From contig NZ_JAKCFI010000001.1 in the NCBI RefSeq assembly GCF_021412625.1, positions 806,001-870,000 on the forward strand: a DNA stretch of 64,000 bases. The letters run 5' to 3'. Made by a program: the position numbers and the translations under genes. Under the pieces are notes generated by a model. It was not told the origin of the DNA, made no database searches, and saw only the letters and a program-made list of their open reading frames with translations. Source of the DNA: Myxococcus stipitatus (lineage in GTDB: Bacteria; Myxococcota; Myxococcia; Myxococcales; Myxococcaceae). Each line of letters opens with the position of its first letter. The stretch's first letter is position 1. Positions 8,893 through 18,422 of this stretch are shown here, piece by piece.

Positions 8893-10593
8893 ATGAAGCA
8901 CCTGCTGTCGCTCTTCGTCGCCCTGTCCTCGGTGCCCGCGCTCGCGCAGCGGGTGCCGCTCGTCACGCCCGCGGAGAAGGCCGCGTCCGCGAGCATCGAG
9001 CCGAACGTGCTCCGCGCGCACGTGCGCTTCCTCGCGCATGACCTGCTGGAGGGCCGAGGCCCCGGCACGCGTGGGGACGCCCTGGGGCAGGCCTACATCG
9101 CCGCGCAGTTCGAGGCGCTCGGCCTGGAGCCCGCGGGGGCGGATGGCACGTACTTCCAGCCGTTCGAGCTGGTGAGCGTCACGGGGCACCCCCAGACGCT
9201 GTCGGTGCGCGCGCCGTCGGGCGTGGAGGAGCTGAAGTTCCACGAGGACTTCATCGCGGTGTCCGGCGTGCAGGAGGCCGAGTCGCGGCTGGACGCGTCG
9301 GAGCTGGTCTTCGTGGGGTACGGCATCCAGGCGCCCGAGTACGCGTGGGACGACTTCAAGGGGATGGACCTGCGCGGCAAGACGCTGCTCATCCTCAACA
9401 ACGACCCGGAGGACGACCCGAACCTCTTCGCGGGCCGCACGCGGCTCTGGTACGGCCGGTGGGATTACAAGTACGAGCAGGCGGCGAAGGTGGGGGCCGC
9501 CGGCGCCATCATCCTCCACACCACCGCGAGCGCGGGCTATCCGTGGCAGGTGGTGCAGTCCTCGTGGACGGGCGAGCAGTTCGAACTGCCCGCCGCGTCC
9601 GGGCCGCGCCTGCAGGTGAAGGCGTGGATGACGGAGGCCGCCACGCGCCGGGTCGTCCAGATGGCCGGGGCGGACCTGGAGACGCTCATCGCCTCCGCGC
9701 GCTCGCGCGACTTCCGTCCGGTGCCGCTCGGCGTGACGGTGGCCACCCGCTTCGCCAACGAGGTGCGGCGCCGGCCCACCGCCAACGTGCTGGCCATGCT
9801 CCCCGGCTCCGACGCGAAGTGGGGGGGCGAGGTGGTGCTCTACAGCGCGCACCACGACCACCTGGGCCGCAAGGAGGGCGGCAAGCCCGGCGAGGACGTC
9901 ATCTACAACGGCGCGCTCGACAACGCGGCGGGCGTCTCCGGCATGCTGGCGGTGGCGAAGGCCTTCCGCGCGCTGCCCCAGCCGCCCCGGCGCTCCATCC
10001 TCTTCGCCGCCGTGGCCGCGGAGGAGCAGGGGCTGTTGGGCTCGCAGTACCTCGCGGAGCATCCCCCCGTGCCCCCGGGGCGGGTGGCCGCGAACATCAA
10101 CATCGACGGCGCCAACATCCACGGGCGCACCCGCGACATCACCGTCATCGGCCTGGGCAAGTCCAACCTGGATGGCGTCATCACCGCGCTGGCGAAGACG
10201 CAGGGCCGCGTGGTGAAGGCGGACCAGCTGTCGGACCGCGGCTTCTTCTACCGCTCCGACCAGTTCAACTTCGCCCGCCGGGGCATCCCCGCCGCCTACT
10301 TCGGCAGCGGCATGGACTTCGTGGGCCGGCCCGAGGGCTGGGGCCGCCAGCGGCGCGAGACGTGGGAGGCGCAGCACTACCACCAGCCCTCCGACGAGCT
10401 GCGCCCGGAGTGGGACTGGTCCGGCGCGGTAGAGGACGTGCGCCTGTTCTTCCTGCTGGGAGCCCACGTGGCGCGCGACCCGGAGCTGCCCCGCTGGAAC
10501 AAGGGGGACGAGTTCGAGGCCGCCCGCCTGGCGGCCCTGGAGGCGCTGAAGGCCCCTCGCACGCCCCCGTCCTCGGAGGGCGCCTCGAAGTAG
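8893..10593 (+). CDS. Secreted M28-family zinc aminopeptidase
   Basis: This is a predicted exported di-zinc metallopeptidase that removes amino acids from peptide N-termini. The 566-residue product starts with a signal peptide ending near LAQ. A PA-type insert lies between the first segment and the catalytic domain, seen as the GKTLLILNND and GAAGAIILHTTASAG strands. The zinc ligands of the family are visible in order: H in the AHHDHLG motif (about 320), D in NGALDNAAG (about 343), the E-E pair of AAEEQG (about 376), D in NINIDGAN (about 402) and H in HYHQPSDE (about 496). The ATG at 8893 places the signal peptide at the N-terminus. It probably serves protein scavenging, consistent with a predatory lifestyle. 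Confidence 0.9.
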   Translation: MKHLLSLFVALSSVPALAQRVPLVTPAEKAASASIEPNVLRAHVRFLAHDLLEGRGPGTRGDALGQAYIAAQFEALGLEPAGADGTYFQPFELVSVTGHPQTLSVRAPSGVEELKFHEDFIAVSGVQEAESRLDASELVFVGYGIQAPEYAWDDFKGMDLRGKTLLILNNDPEDDPNLFAGRTRLWYGRWDYKYEQAAKVGAAGAIILHTTASAGYPWQVVQSSWTGEQFELPAASGPRLQVKAWMTEAATRRVVQMAGADLETLIASARSRDFRPVPLGVTVATRFANEVRRRPTANVLAMLPGSDAKWGGEVVLYSAHHDHLGRKEGGKPGEDVIYNGALDNAAGVSGMLAVAKAFRALPQPPRRSILFAAVAAEEQGLLGSQYLAEHPPVPPGRVAANINIDGANIHGRTRDITVIGLGKSNLDGVITALAKTQGRVVKADQLSDRGFFYRSDQFNFARRGIPAAYFGSGMDFVGRPEGWGRQRRETWEAQHYHQPSDELRPEWDWSGAVEDVRLFFLLGAHVARDPELPRWNKGDEFEAARLAALEALKAPRTPPSSEGASK

Positions 10594-10600
10594 CCCGGGC

Positions 10601-10622
10601 CCGTCCGTCACCCGACGGACGG
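10601..10622. terminator. Hairpin after the M28 peptidase gene
   Basis: A perfect eight-base-pair stem (10601-10608 with 10615-10622) encloses a six-base loop, just after the peptidase stop. There is no T run, and its right arm overlaps the first copy of the uvrB upstream repeat, so it may instead be part of a regulatory site. Confidence 0.4.
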
Positions 10623-10650
10623 ATACAAACGTGCACGGATACAAACGTGC
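10619..10650 (+). repeat. Perfect 16-bp tandem repeat upstream of uvrB
   Basis: The 16-base unit ACGGATACAAACGTGC occurs twice head to tail, at 10619-10634 and 10635-10650, with no mismatch. The second copy ends 36 bases before the uvrB ATG. It is relatively AT-rich for this genome and is placed where an activator or repressor could act. Confidence 0.8.
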
Positions 10651-10686
10651 AGTGTTCCGGCGCGGCGGGTGTTAGATCTTCCGGCC

Positions 10687-12798
10687 ATGCCGGAGTTCCA
10701 GATCGTCAGTGACCATCAGCCCGAGGGCGACCAGCCCCGGGCCATCGCCGAGCTCACCGAGGGCGTGCTGCGTGGCGACCGCTACCAGACCCTCCTGGGC
10801 GTCACGGGGTCGGGCAAGACGTTCACCATGGCGAACATCATCGCCAGGGTGCAGCGGCCCACCCTGGTCATCGCGCACAACAAGACGCTGGCCGCCCAGC
10901 TCTACGGCGAGTTCAAGGCGCTCTTCCCGAACAACGCCGTCGAGTACTTCGTCTCGTACTACGACTACTACCAGCCCGAGGCCTACGTCCCGTCGACGGA
11001 CACCTTCATCGAGAAGGACTCGTCCATCAACGACAACATCGAACGGATGCGCCACTCGGCCACCCATTCGCTGCGCACGCGCGACGACGTGGTCATCGTC
11101 GCCAGCGTGTCCTGTATCTACGGCCTGGGCGCGGCCCGCAGCTACGTGGACCTGGCCGTGCGCGTGGACACCGGCGCGGAGATGGGGCGCGACGCCTTCA
11201 TGCGCCGGCTGGTGGAGGGCCAGTACGAGCGCAACGACATGGACTTCCACCGCGGCACCTTCCGCGCGCGCGGCGACACCGTCGAGGTCTTCCCCGCGTA
11301 CGAGGAGGAGCGCGCGGTGCGCGTCAGCTTCTTCGGTGACGAGGTGGAGCGCATCACCGAGTTCGACCCGCTGCGTGGCGTGACGCTGGGCACGCTGGAC
11401 AAGATCGTCATCTTCCCCGCCAGCCACTACGTCGCGGGCGAGGACGTGCGCAAGCTCGCGCTCAAGACCATCCGCGACGAGCTGACCGAACAGCTCCAGA
11501 CCTTCAAGCGCGAGGGCAAGCTGCTGGAGGCGCAGCGGCTGGAGCAGCGCACCCTGTTCGACCTGGAGATGATCGAACAGGTCGGCTACTGCAACGGCAT
11601 CGAGAACTACTCGCGGCACTTCTCCGGGCGCGCGCCGGGCGAGCCGCCGCCGTGCCTCATCGACTACTTCCCGCGCAACCTCCTCGTCCTGCTCGACGAG
11701 AGCCACCAGACGGTGCCGCAGATTGGCGCCATGTACCGCGGAGACCGGGCGCGCAAGGAGACGCTGGTCAACTTCGGCTTCCGCATGCCCAGCGCGCTGG
11801 ACAACCGCCCGCTCAAGTTCGGTGAGTTCGAGGAGCTGGTGCCCCAGGCCATCTTCGTCTCCGCGACGCCGTCCGAATACGAGCTGCAGAAGTCCCAGGG
11901 CGTGGTGGTGGAGCAGATCATCCGCCCCACCGGCCTGACCGACCCGGAGGTGGAGACGCGCCCCGTCGGCAACCAGGTGGACGACCTGCTGGAGGAGGTG
12001 CGCCTGCGCGTCAGCCGCAACGAGCGCGTGCTGGTGACGACGCTCACCAAGCGCATGGCGGAGGACCTCACCGAGTACTTCGCCGACGTGGGCGTGCGCG
12101 TGCGCTACCTGCACTCGGACATCGACGCCATCGAGCGCATGGCCATCATCCGCGACCTGCGCAAGGGCGAGTTCGACGTGCTGGTGGGCATCAACCTGCT
12201 GCGCGAGGGCCTGGACATCCCCGAGGTGTCGCTGGTGGCCATCCTCGACGCGGACAAGGAGGGCTTCCTGCGCAGCCACGTCTCGCTCATCCAGACCATC
12301 GGCCGCGCCGCGCGCAACGTGAACGGCCGCGTCATCATGTACGCGGACCACGTCACCGATTCGATGAAGAAGGCGCTCGACGAGACCACGCGCCGCCGCG
12401 AAATCCAGCGTCAATACAACAAGACGCACGGCATCACCCCGCGCTCCGTCAAGAGCAACATCACCGACCTGTCCGAGCACAGCGCCTACGAGGCGGGGGA
12501 CGCCGGCGCGCTGCCCATGGCGGCCGAGGGCGAGGACGACGTGCTCGACTCGAAGGAGATCAAGCGCCTCGTCGAGGAGTACACGAAGCAGATGCTGGCG
12601 GCGGCGGAGGAGATGCAGTTCGAGAAGGCCGCCGAGTATCGTGACCGCGTCCAGCTGCTCAAGGACATGGACCTGGGGCTCAAGCCCGCGTCGCGCTCGC
12701 TGCTCAAGGCGCCGCCCAAGGCGGAGGACGCGGAGCCGCCCAAGCGTGGCCGGGGTGGCAAGGGCGGGCGGATGTCGCGCGCCCGGAGCCGTCGGTAG
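10687..12798 (+). CDS. uvrB: Excinuclease ABC subunit B
   Basis: UvrB is the damage-verifying helicase-like subunit of nucleotide excision repair; UvrA loads it and it recruits UvrC. The product is 703 residues. Visible landmarks are the Walker A motif GVTGSGKT at residues 38-45, the beta-hairpin signature [12 protein letters not shown] near 92-103, the DESH box near 337, helicase motifs in the second domain ([18 protein letters not shown]), and a C-terminal UVR helix pair at about 625-660 that contacts UvrC. The ATG at 10687 aligns with the family start. uvrC follows after 14 bases, so the two form an operon. A lysine/arginine-rich tail extends beyond the UVR motif. Confidence 0.97.
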   Translation: MPEFQIVSDHQPEGDQPRAIAELTEGVLRGDRYQTLLGVTGSGKTFTMANIIARVQRPTLVIAHNKTLAAQLYGEFKALFPNNAVEYFVSYYDYYQPEAYVPSTDTFIEKDSSINDNIERMRHSATHSLRTRDDVVIVASVSCIYGLGAARSYVDLAVRVDTGAEMGRDAFMRRLVEGQYERNDMDFHRGTFRARGDTVEVFPAYEEERAVRVSFFGDEVERITEFDPLRGVTLGTLDKIVIFPASHYVAGEDVRKLALKTIRDELTEQLQTFKREGKLLEAQRLEQRTLFDLEMIEQVGYCNGIENYSRHFSGRAPGEPPPCLIDYFPRNLLVLLDESHQTVPQIGAMYRGDRARKETLVNFGFRMPSALDNRPLKFGEFEELVPQAIFVSATPSEYELQKSQGVVVEQIIRPTGLTDPEVETRPVGNQVDDLLEEVRLRVSRNERVLVTTLTKRMAEDLTEYFADVGVRVRYLHSDIDAIERMAIIRDLRKGEFDVLVGINLLREGLDIPEVSLVAILDADKEGFLRSHVSLIQTIGRAARNVNGRVIMYADHVTDSMKKALDETTRRREIQRQYNKTHGITPRSVKSNITDLSEHSAYEAGDAGALPMAAEGEDDVLDSKEIKRLVEEYTKQMLAAAEEMQFEKAAEYRDRVQLLKDMDLGLKPASRSLLKAPPKAEDAEPPKRGRGGKGGRMSRARSRR

Positions 12799-12812
12799 AG
12801 GAGGCGCGGCCC

Positions 12813-14753
12813 ATGGACGCCAGGCTCCAGGAGAAGCTCGACGCCCTGCCCACCGAACCCGGCGTGTACCTGATGAAGGACCGCCGGGGGCAGATCATCT
12901 ACGTCGGCAAGGCCGTCAACCTGCGCAGCCGGGTGCGCTCGTACTTCACGCGCACCGGCGACACGCGCGTGTTCGTGTCGCTCCTGGACGAGCTGCTCGG
13001 CGACCTGGAGACGGTGCTCGTCCACAACGAGAAGGAGGCGCTGCTCCTCGAGAACGAGCTCATCAAGAAGCACAAGCCGCGCTTCAACGTCCTGCTCAAG
13101 GACGACAAGCAGTTCATCTCCCTGCGCCTGGACCGCACCCAGCCGTATCCACGCCTGGAGGTGGTGCGCAAGTACGAGCGCGACGGCGCGCGCTACTTCG
13201 GCCCGTACTCCAGCGCGGGCGCCATCCGGGAGACGCTGCGCATCATCAACCGCTACTTCCGCCTGCGCACCTGCACGGACCACGTGCTGGCCAATCGCAA
13301 ACGTCCATGTCTGCTGTACCAGATTGGCCGCTGCCCGGCGCCGTGTGTCTACCCGGTGCCGGAGGAGGACTACCGCCGCAGCGTGGACGAGGTGGTGATG
13401 TTCCTGGAGGGCAAGGCCAACGAGTTGGTGGAGGGCCTGCGGCTGCGCATGAAGCGCGCCTCCATGGACCTGAAGTTCGAGGAGGCCGCGCGGGTGCGCG
13501 ACCAGCTCCAGGCCATCGAGCGCAGCCTGGAGCGGCAGAAGATCGCCACCACGGACTTCAAGGACCAGGACGTCTTCGCCTTCCACCGCGAGGCGGACCG
13601 CATCCTGTTCTACGTGCTGTGGGTGCGTCAGGGGCGCATCAACGGCGGCCAGGCCTTCCCCTTCGGCAGCCAGGAGTTCCCGGACGCGGAGCTGCTCGCG
13701 TCCTTCGTGAACCTCTACTACGACCAGGGCAGCTTCGTGCCGGAGGAGGTCCTGCTGCCGCTGGAGCCGGACGACGGCACCCAGGGCCTGGAGGCCCTGC
13801 TGTCCGAACGCAAGGGCGAGCGCGTGCGCGTGCTCGTCCCCAAGCGGGGCGAGAAGCACGACCTGGTGCTGATGGGCGCCAAGAACGCCGAGCAGGCCTT
13901 CCTCGAGCGGCGCCGCACCAAGGACGAGACGGACCAGGTCCTCTCCCGGCTCCAGCAACGCCTGAACCTGCGCAACTTTCCACGCAGGATGGAGTGCTTC
14001 GACATCTCCCACTTCCAGGGGTCGGCCATCGTCGCGTCGCAGGTGGCCGTCACGGATGGCGAAGCGGACAAGTCCCGCTACCGGAAGTACAAGATCAAGA
14101 CGCTGGAGAAGCAGGACGACTTCGCCAGCATGTACGAGGTCGTGACGCGCCGCCTCAAGCGCGGGGTGGAGGAGGGCGACCTGCCGGACCTGCTCGTCAT
14201 CGACGGCGGCAAGGGCCAGTTGGCGAGCGCGCAGGCGGCCATGAAGGACGTGGGCGTCACCACCGTGGACGTCGTGGGCCTGGCCAAGAGCCGCGACCTG
14301 GAGGTCTTCGACCGCGACGCGGAGCGCGCGAGCAGCCCCGAGCGTGTCTTCGTCATGGGGCGAAAAGACCCCATCGTGCTGGCGCAGAATTCGGCGGAGC
14401 TGTTCATGCTCACGCGCATGCGCGACGAGGCGCACCGCTTCGCGATCACGTTCCAGAAGTCCGTGCTGCGCAAGAGCCGGGTGCGCTCCGCGCTGGAGGA
14501 CATCCCGGGCGTGGGCGAGGTGCGGCGCAAGGCGCTCTTGCGGCACTTCGGTTCGCTCAAGCGCGTGGGCGAGGCGAGCATCGAGGAGCTGGCGGAGGTG
14601 GTGGGCCCGGCCGTCGCCGAGCGGGTCCATGCGGGGCTCCATGGACACCCGGACGAGGAGGCGGAGGACCCCGTCCGGGAGGCCTCGCTGGACGACGCCG
14701 CCGAACCGGTGAACGAAAAATCGCAGGGAGGGTCGCCACCCGGAGCAGCGTGA
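12813..14753 (+). CDS. uvrC: Excinuclease ABC subunit C
   Basis: UvrC makes both incisions around a lesion marked by UvrB. The 646-residue product has the N-terminal GIY-YIG nuclease domain (GVYLMKD then IIYVGKA, residues about 17-92), which cuts on the 3' side. A UVR helix pair follows ([11 protein letters not shown]). The RNase H-like domain cuts on the 5' side and carries the FDISHFQG and [11 protein letters not shown] segments. A tandem helix-hairpin-helix module with [13 protein letters not shown] ends the conserved part. About 40 C-terminal residues are acidic and variable. It is the second gene of the uvrBC operon. The family length is typical and no defect is seen. Confidence 0.97.
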   Translation: MDARLQEKLDALPTEPGVYLMKDRRGQIIYVGKAVNLRSRVRSYFTRTGDTRVFVSLLDELLGDLETVLVHNEKEALLLENELIKKHKPRFNVLLKDDKQFISLRLDRTQPYPRLEVVRKYERDGARYFGPYSSAGAIRETLRIINRYFRLRTCTDHVLANRKRPCLLYQIGRCPAPCVYPVPEEDYRRSVDEVVMFLEGKANELVEGLRLRMKRASMDLKFEEAARVRDQLQAIERSLERQKIATTDFKDQDVFAFHREADRILFYVLWVRQGRINGGQAFPFGSQEFPDAELLASFVNLYYDQGSFVPEEVLLPLEPDDGTQGLEALLSERKGERVRVLVPKRGEKHDLVLMGAKNAEQAFLERRRTKDETDQVLSRLQQRLNLRNFPRRMECFDISHFQGSAIVASQVAVTDGEADKSRYRKYKIKTLEKQDDFASMYEVVTRRLKRGVEEGDLPDLLVIDGGKGQLASAQAAMKDVGVTTVDVVGLAKSRDLEVFDRDAERASSPERVFVMGRKDPIVLAQNSAELFMLTRMRDEAHRFAITFQKSVLRKSRVRSALEDIPGVGEVRRKALLRHFGSLKRVGEASIEELAEVVGPAVAERVHAGLHGHPDEEAEDPVREASLDDAAEPVNEKSQGGSPPGAA

Positions 14754-14816
14754 TTAATTTCCGCTCCAGACTGCGGGGGAAGTGCGCTGGAACCGCGACG
14801 TTCCTGGGGTTTTTAA

Positions 14817-14846
14817 TTGCGACTGGGCTCGGCGCTGATTTATAGC
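14817..14846 (+). promoter_or_regulatory. Candidate sigma-70-type promoter for the DUF507 gene
   Basis: TTGCGA at 14817-14822 and TATAGC at 14841-14846 are separated by 18 bases, in a locally AT-rich stretch about 45 bases before the next ATG. This is a match by eye only. Confidence 0.35.
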
Positions 14847-14888
14847 GGTTGACGATTCGAGCACGTCCAAAGAGGGCGAGGGACCGAC

Positions 14889-15407
14889 ATGAGGCTGTAT
14901 CCGAAGGTGATCCCGATCATCTCGCGAGAGGCGATTCAGCAGCTCATGCAGGATGGGGACATCGAGGTGGAGCCGATGCGCGTGGCGGACGCCGAGATGG
15001 ACCTGTCGGCCATCATGCGCGAATACCTTGCGAATGAAGAGCGTGTGAACCAGGCGACGCGCGAGGCGCTGGAGCGTCGCGGATATGACTACTCGAAGTT
15101 CAACCAGGTGAAGCGCGAGATGGCGGATGTCCGCGGCTTCAAGATGGGCGACGAGGGCATCGAGTACGTCATCAACCAGATGATCGAGTTCCTCCTCATC
15201 AGCCGCAACGTCGAGGAGGTCTACTCGGCGGACAACTCGCTGCGTCAGAAGATCTTCCAGGTCATGAAGCGGCACCTGGACGTGGACGACGAGATCGACA
15301 AGGAGGCCCGCTCCCGCCTGAAGCACCTGCAGGAGGGCACGAGCGCCTTCGACATCGAGTACAACAAGACGGTGGAGCAGATCCGCCGCGCGCGGGGCCT
15401 CATCTAG
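14889..15407 (+). CDS. DUF507 family protein
   Basis: This 172-residue, charged, mostly helical cytoplasmic protein belongs to the DUF507 family, found mainly in deltaproteobacteria-type lineages and some thermophiles. The family signature is visible as MRLYPKVIPIISREAI at the start and the segment DEGIEYVINQMIEFLLISRNVEEVYSADNSLR in the middle (quoted here only by its ends, DEGIEYVI and YSADNSLR). No biochemical role is established for the family that I know of. The gene is preceded by a candidate promoter and followed by a hairpin, so it is probably its own transcription unit rather than part of uvrBC. Confidence 0.85.
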   Translation: MRLYPKVIPIISREAIQQLMQDGDIEVEPMRVADAEMDLSAIMREYLANEERVNQATREALERRGYDYSKFNQVKREMADVRGFKMGDEGIEYVINQMIEFLLISRNVEEVYSADNSLRQKIFQVMKRHLDVDDEIDKEARSRLKHLQEGTSAFDIEYNKTVEQIRRARGLI

Positions 15408-15416
15408 TTCTGCTGG

Positions 15417-15443
15417 GGAGAGGGGACTGCCGTTCCCCGCTCC
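15417..15443 (+). terminator. Probable terminator after the DUF507 gene
   Basis: GGAG/CTCC and GGGGA/TCCCC pair across one A-G mismatch around a seven-base loop (15417-15443), starting ten bases after the stop. No T tract follows. Confidence 0.4.
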
Positions 15444-15477
15444 GCTGCCTACCTTGTTCCACAAGGAGGCAGCGTCG

Positions 15478-16833
15478 ATGGCGGGACCTCTCACCACGTT
15501 TCTGTTGTCCGGCATCCTGGCCGCCGCGCCAGGCGGGTTCACGTTCGAGGGCCGAACGGCCAGCGCGAGGACCGAGCAGCCAGACGGCTTCTTCATCCAG
15601 GGACCTCTGCCGTTCACCGACCTGGCCGAGTCCGGCACGGGGAGCGCCACCCTCGACGTCCAGGATCGGGTGGACCTGCCGGAGGCCACGTACGGCGACC
15701 AGGCGGCCTTCTCCGCGACGTTCCGGTTGGGGGCGACGGAGTACCGGGTGGAGCTGTCACAGGCTGGTTTCCCGCCCCTCCAGCGCTTCCAGCCAGCGCC
15801 TTCCCAGCCGCTCCCCGCGCCTCCGCCGCACACCATCGGCGGTGGCGTGCTGCTGGGCGTTCCGCTCTATGGCGACAGCGGCCTGGGCTGGGCCGCGATG
15901 ACGCGGACGCATGCGGCCATCGCGGTGTGGGGCGTGGGCAGCGTGTGGCGCAACGGGCACCTGCTGACGGACGCGGCGTTCGTCCACGTGGCGGCGCTCG
16001 ACGCGGGGGCCTTCGCGGACGACGACACTCACCGGTTGCTGCGGCAGGCGCGCTTCGAGGACACGGAGCTGGTGGTGCTCGTGTGGAACCTGCCCGCGCG
16101 GGTGGAGCCGCGGGGCTTCGTCCAGTTCGTGTTCGAGGATGTGAGCATCGACCTGGACGGACGCTCGCTGCCCTGGGTGGCGGTGGTGGAGAACACGGGG
16201 AACATCACGGTGGACCCGCGTTGGCTGACGCCCGTGCCGCCCTCCGCGTACGCGGGCGGCATTCCCGTGCTGTCGTCGCCCGAGTTCGCCGCGACGGGAG
16301 GGAGCGGCGTGACGGGCACCCCGGCGGGCACCATGCGTGTCTCCGTGGGGGGCGCGACGACGGCCTCGGGGGCGGCGGCCAGCCCGCTCCCGGTCGAGCC
16401 GCAAGTGACGAGCGGGGCCTTCCCGACGCCGCAGCCGCGGAGTCCGCCAGTCAACATCACGGGTGTGCCGACGGTGACCGCCGTGCCGTCGACCACGGCC
16501 ACGGCGGGCTCGTTCTCCGTCGTCCCGTTGTCGCAGGGGAACTTCAATGCGTTCTCCGGGACGGCGCAGGTGAGCCCGGGCATCCTCGCGACCGCGCCGC
16601 CATTGAACTCGAGCGCCGTCACGCCCTCCAACGGGTTGCTCGCCGCGCCCGCGCCCATCACCGCGTCTCCCGCCACGCCGCTGTTCGGCGCGCCCACGCC
16701 GCTCAACGCGACGCCCGCCGCGCCGCTGCCCGGCTCACCCGCGCCCGGCAATGTCGCGGCGGGCGCGAGCCCCGTCGCGCCCGCGCCGGCCGCGCCAGCG
16801 GCGGCACCTGGCGGAGCGACGCCATCGCGGTGA
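15478..16833 (+). CDS. Exported protein of unknown function with a Pro/Ala/Thr-rich C-terminus
   Basis: This 451-residue protein begins with a short signal-like segment (LTTFLLSGILAAAPG). Its N-terminal 250 residues look like a compact beta-rich domain. From about residue 270 the sequence becomes low-complexity, rich in Pro, Ala, Thr, Ser, Gly and Val, with loosely repeated ATP- and APL-type units up to the C-terminus. Such tails usually act as flexible wall or surface linkers. A strong ribosome site, AAGGAGG at 15463-15469, fixes the ATG at 15478. I do not recognise the folded domain. The stop codon lies inside the first copy of the downstream repeat array. Confidence 0.75.
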   Translation: MAGPLTTFLLSGILAAAPGGFTFEGRTASARTEQPDGFFIQGPLPFTDLAESGTGSATLDVQDRVDLPEATYGDQAAFSATFRLGATEYRVELSQAGFPPLQRFQPAPSQPLPAPPPHTIGGGVLLGVPLYGDSGLGWAAMTRTHAAIAVWGVGSVWRNGHLLTDAAFVHVAALDAGAFADDDTHRLLRQARFEDTELVVLVWNLPARVEPRGFVQFVFEDVSIDLDGRSLPWVAVVENTGNITVDPRWLTPVPPSAYAGGIPVLSSPEFAATGGSGVTGTPAGTMRVSVGGATTASGAAASPLPVEPQVTSGAFPTPQPRSPPVNITGVPTVTAVPSTTATAGSFSVVPLSQGNFNAFSGTAQVSPGILATAPPLNSSAVTPSNGLLAAPAPITASPATPLFGAPTPLNATPAAPLPGSPAPGNVAAGASPVAPAPAAPAAAPGGATPSR

Positions 16834-16991
16834 GCCGGGGGCCACCGGGGAGGGTGGCGCGATGCTCGGCGCAGTGAGCTGGCGGCCAGGAGGCGCCCGC
16901 GCGGGGAGACTGATGCGGGACGCTCGGTGCAGGTGAGCCGGCGGCCACGGGGCGACCGCGCGGGGGGACTGATGCGTGACGCTCAGCGGGT
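16830..16991. repeat. Array of two to three ~59-bp imperfect direct repeats
   Basis: Units start at 16874 and 16933, exactly 59 bases apart, and match at most positions through GTGAGCnGGCGGCCA and GACTGATGCG. A shorter, more diverged copy starts at 16830. The array spans the gap between two convergent genes and touches both stop codons. It carries no coding sequence that I can support. Confidence 0.75.
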
Positions 16992-17348
16992 GGCGCGCGG
17001 TGTGGGCCCGTGCCGGACGAGGGCGGCGGCCTGCGCCAGTCGCTTGCGCACCTGGAGGACGAGGTCGTGCAGGTCGTCGAGCCGCTCGAGGACGCGGGCG
17101 TCGTCGCTCGCGTTCACCAGGCTCGTCGCCGACAGCGGGCCTGCTCGCAGCGTCTCGAGCAGGTCCTGGAAATGCGCCTCCACGTCCCCCAGCGCGTCCA
17201 TTCCCTCGCGCAGGTCGTCCTCGAGGAGGTCCACGAGGACCGTCGAGTCCGCGCGGGAGGGGAGGGCGCGCGCCAGCCTCTCGGTGGCCACACGAACCGG
17301 GTCGGCCTGACGCGACAGCGCGGGGACGGTGAGGGCGAGAGGGGCCAT
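16983..17348 (-). CDS. Small helical protein of unknown function
   Basis: The product is 121 residues and soluble. Most of it looks alpha-helical, with heptad-like leucines (ERLDDLHDLVLQVRKRLAQAAALV), so a coiled coil or helical bundle is likely. There is no signal, cysteine or metal motif. I do not recognise a family. The last codons lie inside the repeat array that ends at 16991, so the C-terminus (HGPTPRATR) was probably shaped by the repeat. It is transcribed away from the neighbouring reductase gene's end, with about 60 bases between them on the same strand. Confidence 0.6.
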   Translation of the reverse strand: MAPLALTVPALSRQADPVRVATERLARALPSRADSTVLVDLLEDDLREGMDALGDVEAHFQDLLETLRAGPLSATSLVNASDDARVLERLDDLHDLVLQVRKRLAQAAALVRHGPTPRATR

Positions 17349-17409
17349 GCCTCGACGCTACAGGCCCGTAGCACGCCGTCAATTTTCCCACCCCCGCCGG
17401 CGGGAGGGG

Positions 17410-18309
17410 TCAGCGGGTCGCGCCTCGAAGCGCGTCGCGGTGGGCGGCCAGGAAGGTGGCGACGCTCGTGGGGGCGCGCCCCGACAACTCCGTGACGGTG
17501 CCCGCCACGTCGCCCATGCGGCCCTGGGCCACCGCGACGTCGAACGAGGCCAGCGCCCGCGCGAGCGGCGCCGGGACACCGTGGGACACCATGCCCTGTT
17601 CGAGGGCGGCGACGTCCACCGGGGTCCACTGGACGGGCCTCCCGGACAGCTCGCTGGCCAGTCGCGCCAGGTCCGCGTGGCTCACCGCGGCGGGGCCGGT
17701 GACGTCGAGCGTCCGCTTCCCGTCGAAGGTGGCGGCCAGCGCGGCGGCGGCGGTCCGCGCGCAGTCCTCGCGCGTCACGTACGCGGTGGTGCCGGTCCCC
17801 GTGGCGGAGACGAGCTGGCCGGCCGCCACCGCCTGGGGGAGCGAGTGCAGCAGCATCTCCGCGTAGACGTTGTTGCGCAGCACCGTGTAGCCCAGGCCGC
17901 TCTGCTGGAGGGCCTGCTCCGTCGCCCAGTGGTCGGCGGCGAGGGTGATGGGGCTGTCCGGCTCCGGCCGGGTCAACGAGGTGTAGACGACGTGGCGGGC
18001 CCCCGCGCGCTTCGCGGCCTCCACGGCATTGCGGTGCTGGACGACGCGGCGGCCCGGCACGTCCAGGGAGTCCGTGCTGATGAGCAACAGGCGATCCGCG
18101 CCGGCGAAGGCGGCGTCGAGCGTCGCTGGCGCGTCGAAGTCCGCCTGGCGCACGGTGACGCCGCGGGCCGCGAGCGCCGCGAGCTTCTCCGGGTGGCGCG
18201 TGGTGACGACGAGCGGCCCCCGATGGGATTCGAGCAGGAGCTCGACGACGCGGCGTCCGAGCTGGCCGGCGGCACCGGTGACGAGGAGGGTGGGGGAGGA
18301 GGCGGGCAT
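17410..18309 (-). CDS. NmrA-like NAD(P)-binding reductase (quinone reductase 2 type)
   Basis: This 299-residue atypical short-chain dehydrogenase has the N-terminal Rossmann signature VTGAAGQLGRRVVELL and the HVVYTSLT strand of the NmrA/QorB group. QorB-type proteins reduce quinones with NADPH; NmrA relatives only sense the cofactor ratio. The usual Tyr-x3-Lys catalytic pair is not evident, as is normal for this group. The ATG at 18309 gives a family-length protein starting just before the nucleotide-binding strand; a longer reading from 18423 would run into the regulator's start. It is divergent from a LysR gene, a common arrangement in which the regulator controls the reductase. Confidence 0.8.
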   Translation of the reverse strand: MPASSPTLLVTGAAGQLGRRVVELLLESHRGPLVVTTRHPEKLAALAARGVTVRQADFDAPATLDAAFAGADRLLLISTDSLDVPGRRVVQHRNAVEAAKRAGARHVVYTSLTRPEPDSPITLAADHWATEQALQQSGLGYTVLRNNVYAEMLLHSLPQAVAAGQLVSATGTGTTAYVTREDCARTAAAALAATFDGKRTLDVTGPAAVSHADLARLASELSGRPVQWTPVDVAALEQGMVSHGVPAPLARALASFDVAVAQGRMGDVAGTVTELSGRAPTSVATFLAAHRDALRGATR

Positions 18310-18404
18310 GGGGATTCTCCGTAGGGCGAAGGTCCATTCCTCCGCGCCGACCCCAGGGTTAGCCGTCGCCTCCGCCCTGCACAATGCGCCGTGACGGAGC
18401 ATAC

Positions 18405-18422
18405 TGTTCCACTGGAGGAACA
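18405..18422. promoter_or_regulatory. Palindromic operator abutting the LysR start codon
   Basis: TGTTCC (18405-18410) and GGAACA (18417-18422) form a perfect inverted repeat with a six-base spacer, ending directly before the ATG at 18423. The ribosome site of the LysR gene lies inside the right half. It is a likely autoregulatory site that also serves the divergent gene. Confidence 0.55.

Noticed and set aside
6781-10644. Very long minus-strand open frame of about 1287 codons
   Set aside because: It covers cysS and the M28 peptidase gene on the opposite strand. The translation is Arg/His/Leu-rich with no domain, as expected from the mirror of high-GC genes.
15478-16833. Low-complexity Ala/Pro/Thr segment as a possible repeat expansion or frameshift
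   Set aside because: The frame, codon use and strong ribosome site are consistent with one intact gene; such tails are common in secreted proteins.
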